Shown: piece by piece, positions 46,352 to 57,699 of the stretch | How the letters are laid out: every line of letters begins with the position of its first letter | Position numbering within the stretch: position 1 is the stretch's first letter | NCBI RefSeq assembly: GCF_027580225.2 | Contig: NC_073356.2 | Coordinates: 9,501,001 to 9,565,000, forward strand | Length of the DNA stretch: 64,000 bases | From: Misgurnus anguillicaudatus | Taxonomy: Eukaryota > Chordata > Actinopteri > Cypriniformes > Cobitidae | Direction of reading: 5' to 3' | Notes under the pieces: model-generated | Seen by the model: only the letters and a program-made list of their open reading frames with translations | What the model was told of the DNA's origin: nothing | Database searches by the model: none | Made by a program: the position numbers and the translations under genes

Positions 46352-48227
46352 GATCGTAACAACAAACAGCTTTCTTTTGTCTTAGCTACAATCTATAGAC
46401 CTCTGGGCCACCATGCAGATTTCCTTAAAGAAATAGCAAATTTCCTGTCTGAGCTTGTAGTCACTGTAGATAAAGCTCTTATCGTTGGTGATTTTAATAT
46501 TCATGTGGATAACTCAAAAGATGCATTAGGACGTGCGTTTATGGATGTTCTAAATTCTCTCGGTATTAAACAAAACGTGTCACTCGTAAGCACACATTAG
46601 ACTTAATTCTGTCACTCGGACTCAATATTAATGACATCGAAATATCACCTCAGAGTGATGCAGTTTCTGACCATTACCTTGTGTCATACACTGTACTTCT
46701 AGATAGGATCACTCAATCCACAACATGCTACCGACTAGCCAGAACCAATAATTTCCACCACTAAAGATAGCTTTATTAGCACTCTTCCAGACCTGTCCCA
46801 AATGAAACATATAGCAGATAACTGTGACGATCTAGATACTGTAATAGAAAACCTGAACAATGTCTGTTCTAACACACTGGATGCCGTTGCTCCCATTCGA
46901 AAAAAGAAAATCAAAGAAAAACCGCCAGCTCCATGGTATGACCATCACACCGCTGCTCTTAAAAAAGGCAGCTAGAAAAATGGAAAGAAATTATAGAAGC
47001 ACAAAGTTAGAGGTATGGCGTGCAGCATGGAAAGAGAGTGTTAAACACTACAGACAGGCTATAAAAACCGCCAGATCTACCTATCTCAGTACGCTTATTA
47101 AAGAAAATCATAACAACCCTCGTTTCCTCTTTAGCACCGTTGCAAAACTGACAAGAAACAAAGAACAAACAGAAACCAATAGTAAACTTCGACACAATAG
47201 TAACGATTTCATGAACTTCTTTTCTAACAAAATTACGGCTATTAGGGAAAACATTGTAACTACCCAAGCAGCCATCACTCTACCCATTAGCTTACTAAAC
47301 ACTAGATTACCATATGAACATCTTGATTCATTTAAACCTACTACAATAGATGAGCTCTCTAAACTAGTCACATCATCCAAATCATCGTCCTGTATATTAG
47401 ACCCCGTTCCCACAAAACTACTTAAAGAGGTATTCCCTGTAGTGTCAACCCCGGTACTACATATCTTTAACTCATCGCTAAAAAATAGGATACGTTCCAA
47501 CAGCTTTCAAGCTAGCAGTTATTAAACCGCTGATTAAAAACCACAGCTTGATCAGGGAGAGCTTAATAACTTTAGACCAATCTCAAATCTCCCTTTTCTT
47601 TTGAAAATATTAGAAAAGGTAGTGGCAAGCCAGTTACGCACATTCTTGACAAATAATAGTACGTATGAAAAGTTCCAATCAGGATTCAGGCCCCACCATA
47701 GCACAGAGACAGCGCTGCTTAGAGTTACAAATGACCTCCTGTTAACATCCGATCGTGGTGAAATCTCAATCCTTATATTACTAGACCTTAGCGCAGCCTT
47801 TGACACAATAGATCACACAATCTTACTCAATAGACTAGAAAACTATGTTGGTATCAGTGGTCAGGCGTTAGCCTGGTTTAGGTCGTATCTAACCAATCGC
47901 TATCACTTAGTTTATGTAAATGAGGAAGAGTCATATCACTCCCTGGTTAAATATGGTGTACCGCAAGGACCAGTTTTAGGTCCTATCCTGTTCTCGTTAT
48001 ATATGTTACCCCTAGGAGACATTATCAGGAAACATAACATAAGTTTTCACTGCTATGTGGATGATACCCAGCTTTACATCTCCTCACATCCCAGCGAAAC
48101 CCACACGTTTTCTAAGCTAACAGACTGCATTAGCGATGTTAGTGACTGGATGGCACATAACTTTTTTAAGCTCAACTCCAATAAGACAGAGATGCTTATT
48201 ATTAAACCGAATCGCTACAAACATAAT

Positions 48228-48465
48228 GGTGTGGTTTCCCGGACAGGGATCAGACTAGTCCTAGACTAAAATAAATGTAAGAGCTTTCCAAACTGAAAAC
48301 AACTTGCACTGACATATCTTAAAATACATCAGTGCCTTTTGTTTGCCTCAAAATACAGACAAGTAATGGTTTTGGTTAGTCATGTTTGTTAAAACTAGTT
48401 ATATGTCCTAATTAAACTAAGGTCTAGTCATGGCTTAAACTAATCCCTGTCTGGGAAACCACCCC
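48228..48465. mobile_element. Small MITE in L2-B ORF2
   Basis: Inverted ends GGTGTGGTTTCCCGGACAGG and CCTGTCTGGGAAACCACCCC are flanked by AAT (48225-48227 and 48466-48468). Removing it with one AAT restores the L2 frame (KHN-MSDYKLH). Confidence 0.85.
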
Positions 48466-48779
48466 AATATGTCAGATTACAAGTTGCACACCCTTACGAA
48501 AGGAAAATATATTTACCAATATATTACTTGAAATATATTGTAATATATTGCAATATATTATTTTACTTTCCATTTTCCAATATATTATAAATTGGCAATA
48601 CATGGAATAAAATATTGATGGTACATATATTCTATATATGTGGAATATATTGCAGTATATTGCAAAATATACAAATTATTGCCACTTTCAATATATTGTA
48701 CATGGATATAATATATGTGTTTATATATTTAAAAATATATGCAATATTATATTTTGATTTATATGCAAAAATGTATTAA

Positions 48780-49340
48780 CAATATATGTAGAGATATAGT
48801 TTCACACATATGTTTACTATATGGTAGAATATATTTCAAATATATGTAAAATTATTTGGAAATATACATGAAATATATGTACATATGTGTTCGATATATT
48901 GTGGAATACATTTTAAATATATGTAAAATAAGATGGGAAATATATGTGCATATATGGGAATATGTATTAACAATATATATAGAGATATAGTTTCACATAT
49001 ATGTTTACTATATGGTAGAATATATTTCAAATATATGTACAACTATATGGAAATATATATGTAGATATGTGTTCGATATCTTGTGGAATATATTTAACAT
49101 ATATGTAAAATTAGATGGAAAATATGTGAAATATATGTGCATATATGGGAACATATATTAACAATATATGTACAGATATAGTGTCACATGTATGTTTACT
49201 ATATGGTAGAATATATTTCAAATATATGTACAACTATATGGAAATATATATGTAGATATGTTTTTGATATATTGTGGAATACATTTTGCATATATTTAAA
49301 ATTAGATGGAAATATATGTACATATTTATTGTAAATGTAT
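48780..49340. repeat. Tandem repeat, period ~191 bp, AT-rich
   Basis: The anchor TTTACTATATGGTAGAATAT recurs at 48813, 49004 and 49195. Short minus-strand ORFs here (49199-49513 and others) are by-products of the repeat. Confidence 0.8.
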
Positions 49341-49499
49341 GCACAATATGTGTACATATATGAGAACATGCACATACAATGTATGAATATATTTGGGATA
49401 TATACAGTATATGTACATGAAACATCTAAAATATATAAATACGTAAATATGCAACCTGCAATATACAAACATTTACACCACATATTAACACAGACTGAT

Positions 49500-50008
49500 G
49501 GGTAATCTATCAAAAGCCACCTTTATTTTCTTTTAATCAGCACAGATACTAAACCCAATTTGACGTACAGAGCTCTATTGGCCTATTCAAACCACAAGAG
49601 GTTTTGCATATGGTCAGTCAAAGGAAATGTGATTGGCTTTACATTACATTACATAAATGTGTTGCATTGCATTTACATAAATTACATTTTAAAAGAGTGC
49701 CATTAAACAAAAAATATACAAAATATAAATTAAAGCAACTTAAATTACCAATGTCCATTTCAAAATTTCAGCAGTGTCATTATACAATATAAAGACAATA
49801 TCAATAAAGACAATATCAATAAACAAAATGCACAGACAATAATGAACAAATAAATAATAAACAAACTTTCAAGAAGTTTTGGGAACCGTGAAAAAGCAAA
49901 AAAAAAAAAAAAATTGCCAAAAGAACAGTCCATTATCCTGGTCAGGAGTCCACCTTGGATCTTCACTGATGTAAACCACTTAAATACCAGTGCTTTTGCT
50001 CTTCACCT
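49500..50008. other. Gene-free AT-rich segment
   Basis: This contains an A15 run near 49898 and short repeated AAAGACAATATCAAT units (49791-49818). I see no gene. Confidence 0.5.
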
Positions 50009-51588
50009 GGGCCCGTATGTATAAAACATCTCAGAAATGCTCTTAAGAATAGTCTTAAGCTTTGACTTAAGTGTCAAAAAATTCTTAGTAAGGAGTAGGA
50101 CAAGTCTGAGAATAGAAGACGTTTATAAAGAAGCTGAAAGCAACTTTCAGTAAAGTGTAAGACCCATTATTAAGTGCTGACTTAAGTGCCGCAAACTAAG
50201 GACTACAATGATTTCAACACAAAATGGCCGCCCTTAACCTCTGAATCAGCCAATAGAAAGCCGGCAATGTTAAACAGTCACAGCAGCATGTGACACCATA
50301 CATTCATGAATCATGAAGACATTCAAATTATATTAGTATTTAAATATTTTAATTTTAATTTGCTTAAAGAAATTTTTAACAATATGACAAATAAGTACAT
50401 GCATTTATTTTACACGATTTTGAACAATTTTGATTAAGATTCAACATGTTAATGAAATAGACAAACGTAATACTATTTAAAAAAAAATGAAGATGATGAA
50501 TAATATCATTTTAATTTTACTCACAAGCTGTTTATAAAAAAGACTAAAGTTTGCAAACACTTAGATAAAAAAAATACTTTGATGATCAAGCCTGAACAAA
50601 ATGATCAAGTTAAGTTGGACTTCTCCACTTAAACAAAGTTTTAATTTTTGCCATCTTTGTCGCTTTCTTTGGCTTGCTCACTGCTAACATTGCTAACATC
50701 ATGTTTTGGGTCAGGGTTTTATACTCTATTAATATCACTTTACATAATGATGTCACTGCAACCTTGTATGTACTTCGCAATTTTTGAGGTTGATAACGCT
50801 ATTGTAGATTTTATTTACATTTTTATGGTATTTTATTTACCTATCATAAACTTTAAAATGTAAAAGCGTCTCTACTTAAAAACTTACTTCAATTGGTAAC
50901 ACCTAATACTTAAACATTTTTAACTTTAATTATTTCACTTAAACTGAAAGATTTAAGTTGAAAAAACATGACATTTTTAGGCATTATCAATATTTTGATT
51001 CAACTTTAACTTTTTACAGTGTATTTTATTCAAATTTATATACCATTTAAGTATATACAATTGCTCTCTTGATAATCCCATAAAAATTCTTGGTACTGTG
51101 CTAGCACTTAAATATATTTTTTTACTAATATACATCTTATACTGTAATTATATTGTGTAATATAATATACATTGTATAAAAACCTTATACTCTTTATATT
51201 TCATGTTATATTAATTTCTATCTACTGTCTATATACTACTAACATGTATATATTGTACATTTTCTGCTCTGCAACAATGCAACAATATTTTTTTTCAAAA
51301 GTACTATAGAAATACATTTGAATTAAAGTAATTCTTACAAATTTTTTGTTGTAAAGTGCATGATCCTCTGCCTCTCTGCTGCTCTCTTGTTACTCTTAAC
51401 TAGGTTAAGAGACCTCTCCAGCTCTCTTAAATAATTTAGGAGCTGAGACCTAGTCTTAACACTTAGGATGCTTTATAAATCAAATGTATTCTTAAGTCTA
51501 GGAATAAGAGTAAAATGACGTCATTCTTAGAATTTTGACACAGTTAAGACTAAAATTTTACTCTGAGCGGCTTTATACATACGGGCCC
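50009..51588. mobile_element. Non-autonomous DNA transposon, GGGCCCGTATGTATAAA ends
   Basis: GGGCCCGTATGTATAAA (50009) and TTTATACATACGGGCCC (51588) are perfect 17-bp inverted ends, with related inner blocks (CTTAAGAATAGTCTTAAG; ATTCTTAAGTCTAGGAATAAG). It is 1.58 kb with no recognisable transposase. Target duplication is not clear. Confidence 0.75.
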
Positions 51589-51819
51589 TGGTGTCTTAAT
51601 GCCATTAGCTCGCAGATTCTACTGTTGATAGATTTTCTGACATCAGCTTCCTTGGCCTTATAGGAAACTGTTTTAAAACAGCATCTGTGGAGCAGAACAA
51701 CAAGTTGTTCACAAAAATCTCTCAGAGATGCAATAAAAACTGAAAAGCACCAGCTCTGAAAACTTATATACCTTTTAAAACTTGAAGTTTCCTTGGAGCC
51801 TGTTGACATCAGCCTTCTT

Positions 51820-51897
51820 CTTCTTCTTCTTCTTCTTGAGTTTTACTGGCAGTTGGCAAACAACTTTTAGTGGCATTACCGCCACCTACTGATTAGG
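51820..51897 (-). repeat. Short retroposon-like repeat with (TTC)n tract
   Basis: (TTC)8 is followed by TTGAGTTTTACTGGCAGTTG and TTACCGCCACCTACTGATTA. This is the minus-strand relative of 28215-28305. Confidence 0.55.
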
Positions 51898-52029
51898 AGT
51901 GTGGGTCAGGATCATAGGTCAGGACCTATCTATCAGCCTCCTTGTTGCTGGTGTCTGTTATGCATCCTGTCCTCTCTTCGCGCCTGAATCTCAGATTATA
52001 TTTTTAAATATATATTTTAAATATATTTA

Positions 52030-52880
52030 TTCTTATATTTATATTTTTTATATAAATATATATAAAAAATATAGTGCCCTTTTTGTTCTTGATTGCAATA
52101 TATTTTGTCTCATATATACATGTATGGTTTATGCATATATTGCAATATATCAAAGCATATAAAGACAAACTATTACATGTAAAAAATACAGTGCCCTTTC
52201 TGTTCTTGATTGCAATATATTTTGTCTCATATATACATGTATGGTTTATGCATATATTGCAATATATCAAAGCATATAAAGACAAACTATAACATGTAAA
52301 AAATACAGTGCCCTTTCTGTTCTTGATTGCAATATATTTTGTCTCATATATACATGTATGGTTTATGCATATATTGCAAAATATAAAAGTATATAAAGAC
52401 AAACTATAACATGTAAAAAATACAGTGCCCTTTCTGTTCTTGATTGCAATATATTTTGTCTCATATATACATGTATGGTTTATGCATATATTGCAATATA
52501 TCAAAGCATATAAAGACAAACTATAACATGTAAAAAATATAGTGCCCTTTTTGTTCTTGATTGCAATATATTTTGTCTTATATATACATGTATGGTTTAT
52601 GCATATATTGCAATATATCAAAGCATATAAAGACAAACTATAACATGTAAAAAATATAGTGCCCTTTTTGTTCTTGATTGCAATATATTTTGTCTCATAT
52701 ATACATGTATGGTTTATGCATATATTGCAATATATCAAAGCATATAAAGACAAACTATAACATGTAAAAAATATAGTGCCCTTTTTGTTCTTGATTGCAA
52801 TATATTTTGTCTCATATATACATGTATGTTTCATGCATATATTTCAATATATTGGAAAATATAAATATTAAATCCCATAT
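52030..52880. repeat. 117-bp tandem repeat, seven or more copies
   Basis: AGTGCCCTTT recurs at 52073, 52190, 52307, 52424, 52541, 52658 and 52775, exactly 117 bp apart each time. Because 117 is a multiple of three, the minus strand is open for 276 codons as a 39-residue repeat. I regard this as a satellite, not a gene. Confidence 0.95.
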
Positions 52881-53601
52881 ATGGGAATATGTTGCCTAAT
52901 ATATTACATGATATTTTCCAATATCCTGCAATATATTTTTGTTTCGTAAGGGCATAGATGGCTGCACTGTGGTGCCATCTTCCTCGGTTAGGAACTTAGG
53001 TGTGATGTTCGACAGCAACTTATCCTTTGATAGTCATATCGGCAACGTCTGCCGCACAGCATTCTTCCATCTTAGAAATATCTCAAAAATTCGCCATATA
53101 CTGTCTACATCTGACGCAGAGAAGCTTATCCATGCTTTTATGACCTCTAGAATAGACTATTGTAACTCGCTACTTGGGGGATGCCATGCAAATCAGGTAA
53201 ACAAGCTGCAGCTAGTTCAAAACGCTTCTGCAAGACTGCTTACTCGATCTAAGAAGTATGACCACATAAGTCCAATTCTGGCATCTTTACACTGGCTACC
53301 AGTTAATTATCGCATACAATTTAAAATATCACTTATCACCTACAAAGCCTTAAATGGCCTAGCACCCTCATATCTTAGAGAATTACTATCAGAATACAAT
53401 CCATCACGTGCACTGCGTTCGCAAAATTCTGGTCTCTTAGTTATCCCTCAAATATCAAAAGTGTCTAAAGGTGAAAGATCCTTTTCCTTCTTAGCCCCTA
53501 AGCTCTGGAATGATTTGCCTACCGTTGTCCGAAAATCAGACACAATAGATACCTTTAAATCTAGACTTAAAACTTTTCTCTTTAACAAGGCATTCACATA
53601 A

Positions 53602-54957
53602 TTGTTTTATTAATGGTACTCATCTCACAATAGATAGCTTGAACAACCTAATAAATAAATAAACTAAATCCTAATTTTCGTCAACACTTCAAAGCATGGT
53701 AAATGCTATTAATATTCTTAAGAAAAATGTTTAATCTCTCCTTACTCATTTACATATGTGCAGCAAACCATGAGCCATGAGAACCATGAGGGCATAAACT
53801 TTCAAAAACAAATGTCACGTATAAAATAGAAAAGGCTACATATAAGGAAAAGAAATGCTACTCTGTGCACATACAAACCACAATACAAGGCCAAAACTTC
53901 AAAACTAGACCAATAAAACCCCGAATCGGGCCATTAATTGCCAAGCGCAGAGGAGTGATTGAAAGTTATGTATGGCATTATGTTATCACTTGCTCGGCCC
54001 TTCTCCTGAGGTTTCTGAGTCGAGTAGGGGAGTACTGTGAAGCCCAGACAGGCATGAGGGAGATGGCTGGCACAGTCACGTCCCCGTCTCCCCTTTACTC
54101 CCTTGCTCGTCCGGATTTCAATAAAGCTCGGTGGGTATAGATTTGTGGTGTTAAGCCCACTAGTCGGGGGCGGGACCACAGTCCTTAAAAGGGTGTCACT
54201 GCACCCATTTCCAAAACATTCGCCGTCCCGTGCATTTTTCTCGTTCTCCCTAAACCAAACTGTGCAGAGTCTGTCACTGGGATGACGTTGTATTTTCAAT
54301 ACGTATATGTACATGTGTGTGTATGTGTGTATATATGTATATATATGTATATATATATAAATATATGTTTGTGTATATGTACATGTGTATACATATGAAT
54401 GGCCCCTACGCTAATTGGGTTTTGTTTTTCTTTCTTCATGTCTCGTCCTTGTCTCCGAGGACAATGAGACAAACAGACCCAGTTCCGGTAAATGTGAAAG
54501 TCGGCACACCTCTGACCCACCGGCAGACCTTCAACGTGATGCCCAGCTGATGCATGACCAACGACCACCGGCAGAACCCGCTTAACCTCCGCCTAATCTC
54601 CTTAATCATTTCAATGTATATATAAATATATCTCCCAAGGGTTTTTCCCTCCTATGACTTTTTTTTACTTCCCCGGCTGAGCCTGGGGTTTTTTTTCTCC
54701 TAGGGGATTTTCAACCCGGGGAGGCAGCCTTCTTGGGCTTAACTTAGCACCCTCTTCTTTACGTTACATTAGCAATACGCACGCTTATAATGTTGATTCA
54801 TAGCCACAGCAAATTTAGCTGCATGTGCTATCGTGTATTATGTTGTGCTATCTGTCGTTTTTCTGTGCTTTCCACTGCTTCTATTAATGTAAAGCTGCTT
54901 TGAAACAATCACCAATTGTGAAAAGCGCTATATAAATAAAATTGAATTGAATTGAAT
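53602..54957 (+). other. L2-B 3' UTR with inserted low-complexity and possible LTR-like sequence
   Basis: The distal part (54400-54957) is typical L2 3' UTR: GGGTTTTTCCCTCC, CTAGGGGATTTT, GCTGCTTTGAAACAATCACC and a (TGAAT)n end. The segment 53810-54300 differs (CCTGAGG, AATAAAGCTCGG at 54119, GC-richer) and may be a separate insertion. A TGTA/TATG microsatellite spans 54300-54400. I see no gene. Confidence 0.5.
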
Positions 54958-55277
54958 GTTGGGTCGGGGACGTGCATCTCCTTGCTCACCATAAGCTGGA
55001 GCGTGTAGTACAGAGCAGCAGGAGAGTGACGGTGCGATGATTTAACATACAGGTCCATGACGGAGAAAAGTGTTCATACAACTCTCTCTCAAAGTTTGAT
55101 TTCTTTGTTTAATATCAGTGGAGTTTGTCACTGGAGTTTTTTATTGGTTCTGGAAACTTTTTTTACCCGCTGTCGTCGCTCCATAAAGCTTAAGCATGTC
55201 GTCTTTGTTTGTTTAAAGAGTAAAACACTGACATGTGGTTTCATCTGCCTCTGCTTTCTTTTCTCCGTCCTGTCTAT

Positions 55278-56046
55278 AGTCCCTTTCACTCATGGTCTTT
55301 ACTGGTAATTTACTGGTAAATTGCAGTTAACATGTCATGTGTGAACAGAACCTTTCCGGTAAATCAGTGCTCCCAATTTACCAGTAAGACAGGTTGTAAG
55401 ATTACCAGTAATTTACCGGTAAGCACTATGTGTGAACAAGAAATATAGGATTACCGGCATTTAGAACGGACGACGTCAGACCGCGCTGACATATAGGGCC
55501 AATACGAAAATTTTTTATACAGGTGACGCGTTTCCCCCGAACTGTTTACCGACGTTTCTACACAAATGCTGCTTGAAAGTTGAGCACACCTGAAGTTAAC
55601 ATCCACATTTCTTCCCCAAAGTTGTTTAAAACAGCTTACCATCTATTTGCCATATTGCCAACGTCCTTATCACACCATCTGTGAAGCCTAATGTGGAAAC
55701 GCAGGTTCCGTTTGACGCCGCCTAACGCAATTTGTTTGGTCACGAGCAACTTCGTGACCGTTTGCCACAGATGTGAAAACAACAAAATACGGACCGTGAA
55801 AATTAAGTCATAACCCGCTTTTGTTTACAAATACGACACAGATGGAGCTCGCCGGCCGCACGCGCAGGTAACTTCCGCTTTCTCTCCGAGTTTACCGGTA
55901 TTTTGATACTGATGTGTAAAAGATGTCTTACTGGCAAAAAGACGGAACGTCACTGCATGTGTGAAGAGCACATTTTTGTATTTACTGGTAAATTAATTCA
56001 GGTAAATTCCTGGTAATTTACCAGAATTACTGTCTGAAAGAGGCTT
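55278..56046. mobile_element. MITE with AGTCCCTTTCA / TGAAAGAGGCT ends
   Basis: Imperfect inverted ends surround a region full of TTTACTGGTAA / TTACCAGTAA and CCGGTAAATC motifs. About 770 bp, non-coding. Confidence 0.65.
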
Positions 56047-56221
56047 ATGAGGCACCAAACTCTGCAAGCACAGTGCTCTGCACTTAACTGAAGTTTTTCT
56101 TTTTTTTAAATAATTAAACGTCTCTGCGTCACGCGACCCAACGAATCGATTATGAAATTTGTTGCCAACTCTTTTAGTAATCGATTTTTATCAATGTAAA
56201 CGATTCGTTGTTGCAGCCCTA

Positions 56222-56587
56222 GGGATATTCATGTACAATTTTATAAGAGTATTAACGTAGACAGTTATTAAATATTAAAGTAATGGCAAATGACAGAAAC
56301 CGATACTGTCTAATAAGAGAGTTGCAACTCCACAAGAATATTTACATTTTCTCTTTTTAAAAATTGGTTGTTAATTTTACAGATGTTACAGTTTGTGATA
56401 ACAACAATAAATTTACATTCTACATCTTTATTCAAGCTATAAAAATATCACCCCCGGGGATGCTACTCCACAAACCACCAACAGAGCATATAAAATATAA
56501 AAAATACAAAGATTTATTTAAAACATTGCGAAGTAAACCTTTATGTATATGTCATCAACCCATCTGTCTTGCTTATAAACTTTTACA
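56222..56587. other. Gene-free segment
   Basis: AT-rich with no structure I recognise. Confidence 0.4.
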
Positions 56588-57082
56588 TTAAAGGAATAGT
56601 CTACTCATTTTCAATATTAAAATATGTTATTACCTTAACTAAGAATTGTTGATACATCCCTCTATCATCTGTGTGCGTGCACGTAAGAGCTGGAGCGCGC
56701 TGCGACGCTTCGATAGCATTTAGCTTAGCCCCATTCATTCAATGGTACCATTTAGAGATTAAGTTAGAAGTGACCAAACACATCAACGTTTTTCCTATTT
56801 AAGACGAGTAGTTATACGAGCAAGTTTGGTGGTACAAAATAAAACGTAGCGCTTTTCTAAGCGGATTTAAAAGAGGAACTATATTTTAGGGCGTAATAGC
56901 ACTTTTGGGAGTACTTCGACTCTGCACAGTAACACCCTCCCTCTCCCATTATGAGAGTGAGAAGGGGAGCGGACTTTTCAGGCGAGTCGAACTACTCCCA
57001 AAAGTGCGATTACGCCATAAAATATAGTTCCTCTTTTAAATCCGCTTAGAAAAGCGCTACGTTTTATTTTGTACCACCAAAC
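56588..57082. repeat. Large fold-back element, right arm truncated
   Basis: The left arm (about 56828-56925: GGTGGTACAAAATAAAACGT, GCGGATTTAAAAGAGGAACT) is mirrored by 56985-57082 (AGTTCCTCTTTTAAATCCGC, ACGTTTTATTTTGTACCACC). The left part from TTAAAGGAATAGTCTACTC has no right counterpart. It is palindromic and non-coding. Confidence 0.85.
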
Positions 57083-57699
57083 CCTTTATTGCAACATTTT
57101 TGGAGAAGCTTGATACTTTTACAATTGTGCAACAACTTTTATATTTCAATGTGTAGAGTGTTCAAAATATTTATCTATGTAACTTCAACCAGAAAAAAAC
57201 ATTAATAAATGTGTGTAATTATTGTACTTATTTGATATGCATTTATAATAAATGGCACATTTCTGAACATACCAAATGTGGGCTCAGTTTTCACCGAAGA
57301 CTGCCCCTTCTTTGCTTTAGGAAACATCATTTTGTATACTGCTGTGCAGGGCCTGAAGTTAACTTTTTTGGCCACCAGCCACTGTGGCAGGTGGATTTAG
57401 AAATCCACCTGCCACAGTGACTTTTTACCAGCCAGTTTTTGTGCCTCATAAAGATGAAAAATATGAATTGCACATTGTTCTTTATTTTGTAAGAATACAT
57501 ATTTAAGTGCTGTCAATTTATTAACTAAATTAATACAAGTTATAACTAAAAAATATATATACATATATTTATTAATTGATTTCCAGTGTCACAGACAGTA
57601 TACTAACTGCTCCTAATCTGAGTCCACAAATAAAGAACACGTGCAATCCTGTTCCTCCACCTCTGCTGCATCTTCCATGAGATCTGGTCTCCTTGACCG

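Larger units (their letters stand above)
48491..52952. mobile_element. AT-rich element with CCCTTACGAAA inverted ends
   Basis: Ends CCCTTACGAAAGGAAAATAT and ATATTTTTGTTTCGTAAGGG (48491 and 52952) are flanked by CA (48489-48490 and 52953-52954). Removing it restores TTG CAC ATA GAT in L2-B. The interior is dominated by ATATAT-rich tandem repeats (191-bp and 117-bp periods), with another transposon inserted in it. There is no transposase. The superfamily is unknown to me. Confidence 0.7.
45746..53601 (+). pseudogene. L2-B ORF2: endonuclease and reverse transcriptase, interrupted
   Basis: The frame continues straight from ORF1 after TGA. Endonuclease motifs: FGLLNIRSLTNKEP, CLTETWLKADD, IVGDFNIHVDNSKD, HTLDLILSL and VSDHYLVSY. 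A frame change near 46590 and others near 46740, 46970 and 47500 break the middle. The reverse transcriptase shows [59 protein letters not shown] (YVDD) and FFKLNSNKTEML. At 48228 a MITE and at 48491 a larger element split the thumb region (KHN / MSDYKLH / IDGCTVVPSS). After 52953 it runs to the end (SLHWLPVNYRIQFK, LWNDLPTVVRKS, FLFNKAFT). A 69-bp tandem duplication lies in the endonuclease. Confidence 0.88.
35488..54957 (+). mobile_element. L2-clade LINE (L2-B), interrupted
   Basis: The element runs from a 5' region near GTGACGTCACGCTGAACAG, through ORF1 (35751-35831 plus 44474-45745) and ORF2 (45746-48490 plus 52953-53601), to a 3' UTR ending AAGCGCTATATAAATAAAAT and (TGAAT)n. Insertions are a hAT (35832-44465), a MITE (48228-48465) and an AT-rich TIR element (48491-52952). 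The 5' boundary is approximate; a shared GAATGT at 35486 and 54953 may be its target duplication. Confidence 0.75.
34722..56221. mobile_element. Outer hAT element, split by nested insertions
   Basis: The left end AAGGGCTGCAACTAACGATT (34722) and the right end AATCG...CGTTGTTGCAGCCCTA (56221) belong to one hAT type. The flanking octamers GGGACGTT (34714-34721) and GGGATATT (56222-56229) match at six of eight bases. Only about 0.75 kb on the left and 1.3 kb on the right belong to it; the rest is the L2-B insertion and its own inserts. That the two ends are one element is an inference. Confidence 0.5.

Noticed and set aside
52004..52834. 276-codon minus-strand ORF as a repeat protein gene
   Set aside because: It is an exact 117-bp satellite with AT-rich sequence, no promoter or splice context, and lies inside a transposon interrupting L2-B.
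53810..54300. Solo LTR of an LTR retrotransposon
   Set aside because: An AATAAA and possible TG...CA ends are present, but I found no clear target duplication or second LTR and cannot set boundaries.
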